A stretch of 6,392 nt of DNA from Bacteroidia bacterium (lineage in GTDB: Bacteria > Bacteroidota > Bacteroidia > Cytophagales > Cyclobacteriaceae), in contig JAAURZ010000145.1 in NCBI GenBank assembly GCA_012031955.1, forward strand, positions 1 through 6,392, in the 5' to 3' direction. The position numbers were made by a program, and so were the translations under genes. The notes under the pieces were generated by a model. It ran no database searches. It was not told where the DNA came from and was given only the letters and a program-made list of their open reading frames with translations. This document shows positions 1-6,392 of this stretch, piece after piece. How positions within the stretch are numbered: position 1 is the first letter of the stretch; the number at the start of each line of letters is the position of its first letter.

Positions 1-1
1 C

Positions 2-61
2 GTCAAGGCCGAGCGGCCGCTGATCGTGGCCGGCGACGAGATCGTCAAGAGCGATGCCTGA
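2..61 (+). pseudogene. Fragment resembling the central domain of a thiamine-diphosphate enzyme
   Basis: Read on the plus strand from base 2, the left edge gives AERPLIVAGDEIVKSDA and then TGA at 59-61. The A-x-RP-x-IVAGD pattern resembles the start of the central domain of acetolactate-synthase/benzoylformate-decarboxylase-type thiamine-diphosphate enzymes. Allowing two 1-nt insertions (near 58 and 70) it could run on as LKEAAQLAAKI to about 89, still consistent with that family. Such enzymes do not normally end here, so this would be a broken gene or a chimeric join. It could instead be the true C-terminus of an unrelated convergent gene overlapping the minus-strand lipoprotein end by 17 nt. 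GC is about 68% over the first 60 bases. Confidence 0.35.
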
Positions 62-893
62 AGGAAGCGCGCAGCTTGCCGCAAAGATACGCGAAGCCCA
101 GCCCCACTACGATTTCCTCGCCGCTTTTCATTTTGGGCCCGACGCGACCGCGCTGCTCCGGCAGGGCGCCAAGCGCATCGGCCTCGGCCGCCGCACGGTT
201 CGGTTGCCTGATCTTGTCGAGTTGCTCCCGGGCCAGTCGAATGTTTTCAGCCGAGGGCGACTGCAACGCCGTAGCAACCGCGCGTTCGCAGCGCTCGCAG
301 GACGTATTCATAAGCGCAACTTGTATCGCCAGTGTTTCAAGGTCTTCATATCGATTTACTTGCTTCCGCCATGCCTCCATGTCGGTGGCCCCTCACAAAC
401 TGCACCGCGCGGGAGGCCGCCCACTCATGGCGTTGTTAAGTACCCGCACAGTCAGGCGCACACGTTCTGCCACAGGCACCATGAAAGCGCCCGCGGTGTC
501 GCGCGCGATGCGCGTTCCGTTCACATACAACTGCGCCCCGTCGTCGGCCGACAGCAACAGATACCCGGGCTCGGCAAACTGTGCTGTGTTGGTGTACCAT
601 AGCGGCGTGTCGGGTAGCTGTACACGATGGGGCAGCGTAACGGGCACTCCTGCTTCCACCTGCTCACGCATGTCTAAACCTTCCGTCGCATTTCCCTTCC
701 AATACACCCAGCCGGAGTCCAACTGCAGCGCTGCCACCGGTTCAGGACGACTAATAGCATTGAACAGCCGCCACACATCATGCTGAGGTTGGACGAACAA
801 CGTGTGGTAGTCTTTGAATGTGGGCTCATCATCGCGCCGATCGCACGACAAGATCGCACTCATGAGTACTAGCATGTATAGCGCGACTCGCAT
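45..893 (-). CDS. Putative surface lipoprotein with PA14/jelly-roll-like motif, compensating frameshifts, C-terminus uncertain
   Basis: I do not recognise the whole protein. It starts with a lipoprotein-type signal (MRVALYMLVLMSAILSC, Cys17 probably lipidated) followed by DRRDDE, a charged tract like those that send Bacteroidota lipoproteins to the cell surface. Residues 115-126, SADDGAQLYVNG, resemble the core of PA14 or jelly-roll carbohydrate-binding domains. The frame stops at TGA 393-395 as RPPARCSL, but the same frame reopens as ATDMEAWRKQVNRYEDLETLA. Shifting frame only between about 421 and 390 gives a smooth join, SGAASRAVQFVRATDMEAW. Repaired length would be about 282 residues. The C-terminal part is helix-like with a CxxC pair (Cys199, Cys202) and becomes hard to interpret after AREQLDKIRQ. 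The ATG at 893 directly follows the hydrolase TAG (TAGATG), which implies translational coupling. It might be the N-terminal part of a larger substrate-binding or phosphoesterase protein; that is a guess. Confidence 0.65.
389..422 (-). other. Paired compensating indels in the lipoprotein gene
   Basis: On the minus strand, adding one G to the GGG at 420-422 and removing one G from the GGGG at 389-392 replaces RPPARCSL-stop with AASRAVQFVR and restores the frame of the downstream 111 codons. Both edits fall in G runs, as expected of homopolymer miscalls. The regained segment looks like a beta-strand continuing a jelly-roll fold, but I have no alignment to prove it. Confidence 0.6.
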
Positions 894-1984
894 CTACTTC
901 TTTATCATCTGCAGTACGGGCTCCCCAGACTGCCTCTCACTGCTATACTGCTTACCGAGCATTGTTGCAACGGTAGCTGCCACCTGATTCTGGTAGAGTT
1001 GCATGGCTTGTTTTACTTCGCCGGTCGGTGGCGTGTCGGGGCCGATCACTGCAACCATATCTGACCGGCGTTGTCGATTTTAGCGCCGTGGCTTCTCCAT
1101 GTGTCAATGGGATCGGTGCCACGTCCGTGGTCGGTGGTGATGATAAGGGTGGTCTTGTCTTTATAGCGCGTCTTCGACTGAAAGAAATTCCACCAGTCTT
1201 TTATAAATGAGTCTGTGACCTTAGCCGAACGCAGATAGGCATCGTACTTTCCGTGGTGTGCGAAGTCGTCCGTTTCGCCGTAGGAAATGTACATTACACG
1301 CGGCTGGTTTTTCTTTGCGTATTCCATTGCAAACTGGTGCGTAAATCCATCGAGACGAACGCCACCAAACGGACTCGGTATTTGCAGTTGCATTTCGTTC
1401 AACAATTTCTCCCGGTCCGACAGTTTGCCTGTAGCGGGTTCAAAGCCGGCATTCACGGGTACGCCGCTGCGTTTCTCGTTGATGATGAAGGGAAACACAT
1501 CCCACGAACCGAACGCCGCCACTTTGCCTTTGAACGCGGGCTGTCTATTGAGCCACTCCAATACCGTAACGTTCGGGTTTTCGATCTTGTCGTTGCTGTT
1601 GATGCCGTTGTCGTCGGCCGCTCCGGTAAGTATTTCGTTGTAGCCGGGATACGAAAACCACATGTGGTTGGAGCAATCTACCTTGTTGTTGTATTGGCGG
1701 TTGCCATACAACTGGCCCTTTGTTGCGATGGTGTTCCAGAAAAAAGGCATCAGTACTTGTCTACGCAGCTCTGGCGTTTGTCTCCAGAATTCGTTTTTGA
1801 GCGACACTGTGTCCTCCACGTATTTTTCGTTTGTGATCAGCAAAGGATCGGCGCCGGCAAACAACTCCTGCCACCGATAACCATCGAGGGTGATGATCCA
1901 CACATTCTCGGTTTGGGGTCGCTGCTGGCCGTGTGAATCGGTCACTATCGCGAGCAGGCAAATGAAAAGTATTCTTTTCAGCAT
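894..1984 (-). CDS. Secreted alkaline-phosphatase-superfamily hydrolase (phosphodiesterase/phosphatase-like), one frameshift
   Basis: This is probably a periplasmic or exported metal-dependent phosphoester hydrolase. Counting from the ATG at 1984, residues 1-19 (MLKRILFICLLAIVTDSHG) form a signal peptide. The two-metal site is visible in order: Asp34 in ITLDGYRW, probable nucleophile Ser111 in FSYPGYNEILTG, Asp239 and His243 in GETDDFAHHG, Asp285-His286 in TTDHGRG, and His299 in WRSHGA. The sulfatase Cys-x-Pro-x-Arg motif is absent, so a sulfatase is unlikely. The uninterrupted frame stops at a TGA at 1046-1048 straight after GQIW, but family-like sequence goes on one frame over as AVIGPDTPPTGEVKQ and ends LQMIKK with TAG at 894-896. 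Repaired length is about 363 residues. An upstream in-frame ATG at 2026 would put 14 residues before the signal peptide and lies in a hairpin, so I prefer 1984. Exact substrate unknown. Confidence 0.88.
1053..1057 (-). other. Apparent 1-nt deletion near the 3' end of the hydrolase gene
   Basis: The minus-strand reading ATA TGG TTG CAG TGA ends the frame early. Adding one base after TGG (for example GTT or TTT) gives W-V/F-A-V-I-G-P-D-T, the continuation expected for this family, and opens 52 more codons up to TAG at 894-896, directly against the next start codon. Without it the protein lacks about 53 C-terminal residues, although all seven predicted metal-site residues are kept. Confidence 0.85.
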
Positions 1985-2002
1985 AGGAATGGTATGAATA
2001 AT

Positions 2003-2033
2003 GAAGAGCATGAATGTATCACCCATGCTCTTC
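2003..2033 (-). promoter_or_regulatory. Perfect 10-bp inverted repeat between susD and the hydrolase gene
   Basis: On the minus strand GAAGAGCATG is followed by an 11-nt loop and CATGCTCTTC, an exact 10-bp stem with five G-C pairs. It begins 28 nt after the susD stop and ends 18 nt before the ATG at 1984. No T-run follows directly on the minus strand, so it is not a standard Rho-independent terminator. It could stabilise the susCD mRNA 3' end, reduce expression of the downstream genes, or hold a processing site (inference). The alternative ATG at 2026 lies inside the stem, which argues for the start at 1984. Confidence 0.55.
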
Positions 2034-2061
2034 CATAGTCTTCGTTACTTTTTTTAAGAAA

Positions 2062-3561
2062 TCAGTTTTCAGAAACATCCCACCAAACCCGTGTATTGAT
2101 GTCATCTGCTCCCTGGCGCGCAACGGCGGCGGCGCGGTTTTCACCATTGAGCGATTGCTCGATGATGGGATAAATAAACCGGACCGGTATGCGATCTTCG
2201 TTCTGGTTGTCGACCGACGGAGTGAGCGCAGGATAGCCGGTTCTTCTCCAGTCAAACCAGGCCTCGAGTCCCTGGAAGAAAAGGCCAATCCACTTCTGCT
2301 TGCCTATCTTGGCGAGCTTCTGATCGGTCGTGCCACTGTAGTCTACGTCGGGTTGTGTAAAATACGCCGGGTCGGGCGTAATGCCGTAGTAGCCAAACGA
2401 TGCATCGATCCCGTTGCCATAGTAAGTTACCGCATCACCCACGGCGATCAATCCTTTTTCTCTTGCCTCGGCCAGAATGAACTGCAATTCGGCAAATGTC
2501 ATGATCACACCCTTTGCTACCTTGATGCCGTCAGGGGAGTTGGCCTGCTCATAAAACAGCGGACCAATACGCGACTGAAACTGCGGCCCTCCATTGTATG
2601 TAAGCGCCGATACGTCATCCATTCCGTTGGGAATACCTACATACTCGTCGTCGGCGGTGCTGGGCGTAGCTTCGGTTTCGGGCGTTGGCCGGAAAAATAC
2701 TTTGTGTCGCTGATCGTCGAGGGCTACGAGTTCATCCATCATAGTTTTGCTTGCGCGGAATTCGTTGAAACTTCCGATCCGGGTACTGAAAAGCGGAAAC
2801 TGGTCGGGTGAATTGGCCTGGTAGGTGTACACGGCATTGTCGGAGTTACCTTCAAACACCGGATTGGCGGCGGGGTCGTTGAGGATCGCCTGCAACTGCG
2901 CACCCACGTCGACACGGTCCGAGATGCGCATCAAGTAGCGTACGCGCAACGAGTTTGCCAATTTTCTCCACTTCGCCACGCTTCCGCCAAAAATAATATC
3001 GCCTTTCACGTTGATGGCACCGTCGAGCAAGGTGTTCGCCTCCTCAAGGTCATCCAATATGCCTGTGTAGATGGACTGTTGTGTATCGTATTGCGTATAG
3101 TAAATGCCGCCGCTCTTCGCCTGCGTCGCCTGGCTGTAGGGCACGTCGCCGTAACAGTCAGTCACCAGGCTGAACATCCACGACTTCAAGATCAACGCAA
3201 TACCCTGATAGTTCCTTTCGCCTGTCTGCTCGGCCAGTGTTTGCAGGGCGCGCACGTCGCGCATGTTGTCGTAGACGGAATTCCATATCGAATTCAACTC
3301 GCCCCACAGGTAGCGGTCTTCATTCACAAATTGATTCTTGGCCGTTTGCTGTATCACGATGTTGCCGATGCCCCAGGTTTCACCCAGCAGCGATCCCACC
3401 ACGTCGCGCTCCACGCCGGAGAGCAACAAATCGGGTGTGACTACCTCAGGCAAGTTGGGATTCGAGTTGATCTCTTCGAATTCGCTGGTACAACCGGCAA
3501 GGAGCACCAATGCCAGCGCGGGTTTCAGTAAATGGTATTTTAAGTTCTTGATAAGTTTCAT
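2062..3561 (-). CDS. SusD/RagB-family nutrient-binding outer-membrane lipoprotein (SusD-like_2 type)
   Basis: This surface lipoprotein would cap the adjacent SusC barrel and capture substrate for import. The 499-residue frame is intact, and its length is normal for the family. The N-terminus is a lipoprotein signal peptide: basic MKLIKNLKYH, a hydrophobic core, then LLAGC with Cys24 as the probable lipidated residue, followed by TSEFEEINSNPN. The rest is helix-rich and matches the SusD-like_2 branch in my judgement, with landmarks LVTDCYGDVPYSQA, KWRKLANSLRVRYLMRIS, MTFAELQFILAEA and a C-terminal RQGADDINTRVWWDV. The ATG at 3559-3561 is chosen because it gives the whole signal peptide; the upstream sequence is A/T-rich with no strong Shine-Dalgarno. 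It follows susC by 123 nt and is surely cotranscribed. The ligand is unknown. Confidence 0.96.
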   Translation of the reverse strand: MKLIKNLKYHLLKPALALVLLAGCTSEFEEINSNPNLPEVVTPDLLLSGVERDVVGSLLGETWGIGNIVIQQTAKNQFVNEDRYLWGELNSIWNSVYDNMRDVRALQTLAEQTGERNYQGIALILKSWMFSLVTDCYGDVPYSQATQAKSGGIYYTQYDTQQSIYTGILDDLEEANTLLDGAINVKGDIIFGGSVAKWRKLANSLRVRYLMRISDRVDVGAQLQAILNDPAANPVFEGNSDNAVYTYQANSPDQFPLFSTRIGSFNEFRASKTMMDELVALDDQRHKVFFRPTPETEATPSTADDEYVGIPNGMDDVSALTYNGGPQFQSRIGPLFYEQANSPDGIKVAKGVIMTFAELQFILAEAREKGLIAVGDAVTYYGNGIDASFGYYGITPDPAYFTQPDVDYSGTTDQKLAKIGKQKWIGLFFQGLEAWFDWRRTGYPALTPSVDNQNEDRIPVRFIYPIIEQSLNGENRAAAVARQGADDINTRVWWDVSEN

Positions 3562-3671
3562 ATGTTAATAATTGATTTTAGTGGACACATGGAATTCGCA
3601 TCTTGAGAGTAAGTCCCCCAAAAGGACGGCGCAATTATCATCCCGTTGGGTATAGTTCTCCTTATGCTCAT
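3558..3671 (-). other. Possible 37-codon ORF in the susC-susD gap (doubtful)
   Basis: The 123-nt gap between the transporter stop and the SusD start holds a short open frame, MSIRRTIPNGMIIAPSFW and so on, ending LKSIINI. It begins 13 nt after the susC stop, and its TGA overlaps the SusD ATG as ATGA. That arrangement would suit translational coupling. No Shine-Dalgarno-like sequence precedes it, no family is recognisable, and an open frame of this length arises by chance fairly often. I saw no clear Bacteroidota promoter (TAnnTTTG) or terminator in the gap, only a weak 4-bp stem at 3613-3627. Confidence 0.15.
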
Positions 3672-3684
3672 TTCATGACTGATA

Positions 3685-6392
3685 TCAAAGTTTGAAGTTG
3701 AGGTTAAAACCATAACTCTTGGTAGACGGAATGGCCACTGACTCTACACCTGGAATAATTGTTCCGCCGGAAGTGGAAGCTGTTTCAGGGTCGACATGCG
3801 GCACGTCTGTCCACAAAGCGAGGTTACGTCCGACAAATGAAATGTTCAGGTCACGCACGGGTATGCCTTTGAGCAGCCTGTTGGGTATCGTGTAGCCGAC
3901 GCGCAGCTCGCGCAGTTTTACGAACGATGCATCGTATACCATGCCTTCTATGAGGCGTCGACCGAGTGTAATGGAGGTGTGCCACTCTCTGGCCGACAGC
4001 TTGGTCGTATTGGGCGTGAAGCCGGTCACATTTCCTTCGCTGTCGGTTACGGGCACCACACCGTCGCCTATCACACCGTTACCGTCCAGGTTGAGGTCGT
4101 AGCCATTGGCCCTGCCTTCCAGCGTTTCACTGATGATGCCGCCTTCGCGACCAACGGTCTGCGTATGCGAGTATATCTCGCCGCCCTGCCGGATGTCGAA
4201 GAGTATTCCGAGCGACAGACCTTTGAAGGAGAATGTGTTGTACACACCCGCGAGCCAGTCAGGATTGTAGTTGCCCAGTTTGATCGTGGTGGATGTTGGT
4301 AGCGGTTTGCCCTGGCTGTTGTAGACGACTTGTCCGACAGACTGCCCTGTAGGGTCGTAGTACGGGCTCGACGGGTCGGCGCTCACGCGCTGAAATCCGA
4401 TGCCGTACATGTCGCCCATTCTCTCGCCAACGCGCGCTTCCACACTGATGTATCTGCTGGCAAGCACATAGTTGTTGATCTCCTGCCCCGACACCGGGTC
4501 TTTGAACAGTTCCATCACTTTGCTCCTGTTGCTTGAAAAGTTGACGTCGACATTCCAGCGGAAACCATTGGTCATATCGAGCGGCACCAGGTTCAGTATC
4601 ACTTCAATGCCTTTGTTCTCGATGAGACCGGCGTTGATGATGCGCGCATTGTATCCCGATGTAATGGAGAGCGGCACCGGAATGATCTGGTTTTCGGTAC
4701 GGGTACGATACAAGCTTACATCGAGGCCCACTCGATTGGCAAAGAACTTGAGGTCGGCGCCAATTTCAATGGAGCGGCTTTGTTCGGGTTTGAGCGCCGC
4801 ATTCTTAATAGTTGATTCTTCCGAATAGGCAGGCACGCCTTGCACTGCTGTCTGGCTGGAGTACACATTGCGCAGTTGATACGCCCTGGTGTCGCTGCCT
4901 ACACCGGCTACGCCCACACGAACTTTGGCAAACGACAGCGGCCCGCTTGTTACACCAAAAATATCGGTGAGCACGGCGCTGATCGACGCCGACGGATAAA
5001 AGTAGCTCCAGTCCGCTGACGGCAACGTGCTCGACCAGTCGTTGCGCGCTGTGACTTCGAGAAACAGGTAGTTTCTGTAAGCAGCTTGCACCGAACCGTA
5101 GAGACTGTTGATGCGACGCTCAAACCTGTCGGACGATGCCTGCAAAGCTACTCTCGAGTTGTTGAGGCTATAGGTGCCAGGTACAGTAAGCTCGGGAGCA
5201 AACACATCGGAGTAGTTGTAGTTTTGCTTCATCAGGTTGCCACCGACGTTGGCGCTGAAGCTGATGTCCTGGCTGATGTCTTTGTTGAGACTCAGGAGGA
5301 AATCAAGGTTGGTTTCCTGAAATATCACTTTCTCTTCCCGGTAGCTTCCAAGCGGGAAGCGCTGGGTGCTCCATGCTCTCCTGCGGTCGCGAAACTCGGA
5401 GCTGTAGTCAGTACCTCCGCGCAGCATAAGGCTCAACCAGTCATTAAACTTATAAGTGGCCGAAATATTTCCGTACACACGATCAAGCTGCTGCCCGTTG
5501 GTGTTTTCGTACACGTTGAAGTACGGGTTGTCGTGATAGTTGTAGTTGAAGTTGAACTGGTTCAGTCCTTCACGACCCTCCTGCCAGTAGTCTCTGAAGC
5601 TGGCAATGTTGAGCGAACGGGGAAACCAGCAGTTAAGCAGATACATGATGTTCTCGGTGCCGTAGCTAAGATTGGGTCTGTTGCCGCTTTCGCCGGCGAT
5701 ATAGTTAGCGGTCGTTCTGAAGCTCAGCTTGTCCGTTAGCTTATATCCGCCTGCCAGCGAGATGGTGTTTCTCTTCTGATCGGTGTTGGGCACGATGCCG
5801 GTTTGATTGAGGTACGTGTAGGAGAGTCGTATGTCACCATTGTCGTTGGAACCGGACAGCGCCACGTTCTGTGCGTAGGTGAGACCGGTTTCGAAAAAGT
5901 CGCGCACGTTGTCTGGCTGCGCTACCCAGGGTGTGGCTGTAATGTCGCCGCGTGCGGCAAGCTGCGCGGCGAGGTCAACGGGACCGATGCGGGTAAACAG
6001 GTTTCCAACATCGCCGCCACGCAAACCGTTTGAGGTTGGTCCATCAAACTGCTTGATCAACTGACCGTCAAGTGCAGGACCCCAGCTTTCGTCAACACCG
6101 TCGCGCGTGCCACTGCCGTTGCCATCTACAAACTCAAACTCGCCGTTGAGGCCTTGCCCATACTTGTTCTGATAGTCGGGCAGGCGTAGCGGCGTTTCGG
6201 AGGTCACAGTTGTATTGACGGATACACCCAGGCCTCTTGTATTTTGCCCGTCTTCGTCTTGATAATGATAACGCCGTTCTGGCCGCGTGCACCATACAGC
6301 GCCGTCGCGTTGGGACCTTTCAGAACCGTCATCGACTCGATGTCGTCGGGATTGATGTAGCCGGCACCGTTGCCATAGTCAACATCCTGGTT
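3685..6392 (-). CDS. SusC/RagA-family TonB-dependent outer-membrane transporter, 5' end outside window, one frameshift
   Basis: This is the large outer-membrane channel of a Sus-type system, importing a ligand captured by its SusD partner with energy from TonB. The right-hand 50 codons (6392 to 6243) read as the end of the TonB plug domain, with the hallmark stretches [21 protein letters not shown] and [11 protein letters not shown]. The frame then breaks at a four-A run and resumes one frame over as [18 protein letters not shown], followed by the family-typical YQNKYGQG and [11 protein letters not shown]. About 840 residues of beta-barrel follow without interruption, ending in [10 protein letters not shown]. 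An acidic [12 protein letters not shown] segment near 4080 could be a surface Ca2+-binding loop (inference). Repaired, 902 residues are visible; the signal peptide, the usual N-terminal carboxypeptidase-like domain and most of the plug would lie beyond 6392. The GTG at 6205-6207 is not a credible start. The substrate cannot be told from sequence. Confidence 0.95.
6241..6246 (-). other. Apparent 1-nt deletion breaking the susC-like frame
   Basis: On the minus strand the reading GGC AAA ATA CAA GAG leads to a TGA at 6206-6204. Adding one A to the run at 6242-6245 gives GGC AAA AAT ACA AGA GGC and joins the plug and barrel in a family-typical way ([15 protein letters not shown]). A missing base in this homopolymer is therefore the simplest reading. 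The sequence cannot say whether it is a sequencing artefact or a real mutation. Confidence 0.88.

Noticed and set aside
76..786. Long plus-strand frame of 236 codons over the lipoprotein gene
   Set aside because: Ser/Arg/Cys-rich low-quality translation with no domain; it mirrors a minus-strand gene with a clear signal peptide and good operon spacing.
1253..1936. Plus-strand frame of 227 codons
   Set aside because: Antisense to the hydrolase, whose catalytic motifs are unmistakable; the plus-strand translation has no recognisable motif.
894..1984. Sulfatase needing formylglycine
   Set aside because: No Cys/Ser-x-Pro-x-Arg activation motif; the DCSNHMW stretch contains a Cys but not the signature.
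2003..2055. Rho-independent terminator reading on the plus strand (hairpin plus seven Ts at 2049-2055)
   Set aside because: The T-run starts 16 nt after the stem, too far for a standard terminator, and no plus-strand gene ends here.
2014..2811. Plus-strand frame of 265 codons
   Set aside because: Lies antisense to susD and shows no family features; an artefact of codon bias on the opposite strand.
3613..3627. Terminator or attenuator stem (GTCC/GGAC) in the susC-susD gap
   Set aside because: Only a 4-bp stem with a 7-nt loop, expected by chance.
5086..5739. Plus-strand frame of 217 codons inside susC
   Set aside because: Valine-rich antisense shadow of beta-barrel sequence with no domain.
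6241..6246. Phase-variable homopolymer switching susC on and off
   Set aside because: A four-base run is too short for slipped-strand phase variation.
6204..6250. Programmed ribosomal frameshift in susC
   Set aside because: GCAAAATAC is not a canonical slippery heptamer, no stimulatory structure is obvious, and SusC proteins are not known to use recoding.

Overview
The window looks like part of a Bacteroidota chromosome, probably a moderately high-GC member such as a Cytophagales or Chitinophagales soil/water type. The evidence is an adjacent SusC/SusD-type outer-membrane nutrient-uptake pair, lipoprotein signal peptides, and gene starts preceded by A/T-rich sequence rather than strong Shine-Dalgarno sites. 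The taxonomic guess is inference; the sequence contains no marker gene.

Layout. All four convincing genes lie on the minus strand and read from right to left: a SusC-like TonB-dependent transporter (its 5' end lies beyond the right edge), a SusD-like substrate-binding lipoprotein, a secreted alkaline-phosphatase-superfamily hydrolase, and a lipoprotein with a PA14/jelly-roll-like motif. Gaps are short: 123 nt between susC and susD, 77 nt between susD and the hydrolase start I prefer, and 0 nt between the hydrolase stop and the lipoprotein start. This looks like one transcription unit. The susD-hydrolase gap contains a perfect 10-bp inverted repeat. The first ~60-90 bases carry a plus-strand coding remnant that resembles the middle of a thiamine-diphosphate enzyme, which does not fit the operon.

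How the genes may work together. SusC and SusD would form the usual outer-membrane import complex. The exported hydrolase has the two-metal site of the alkaline phosphatase superfamily but not the sulfatase Cys-x-Pro-x-Arg signature, so it more likely cuts a phosphate mono- or diester. The last lipoprotein may bind substrate. A reasonable inference is a small nutrient-utilisation locus for a phosphorylated or phosphodiester-linked compound; no feature identifies the substrate.

The most notable observation is that three of the four genes carry apparent single-base indels, found by seeing family-typical protein sequence continue in another frame: susC near 6242, the hydrolase near 1054, and a compensating pair in the lipoprotein gene (about 421 and 390). 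Three of these four lie in runs of three or four identical bases. Uncorrected sequencing error is the simplest explanation; real decay is the alternative. I found no convincing new system, RNA gene, CRISPR array or mobile element.
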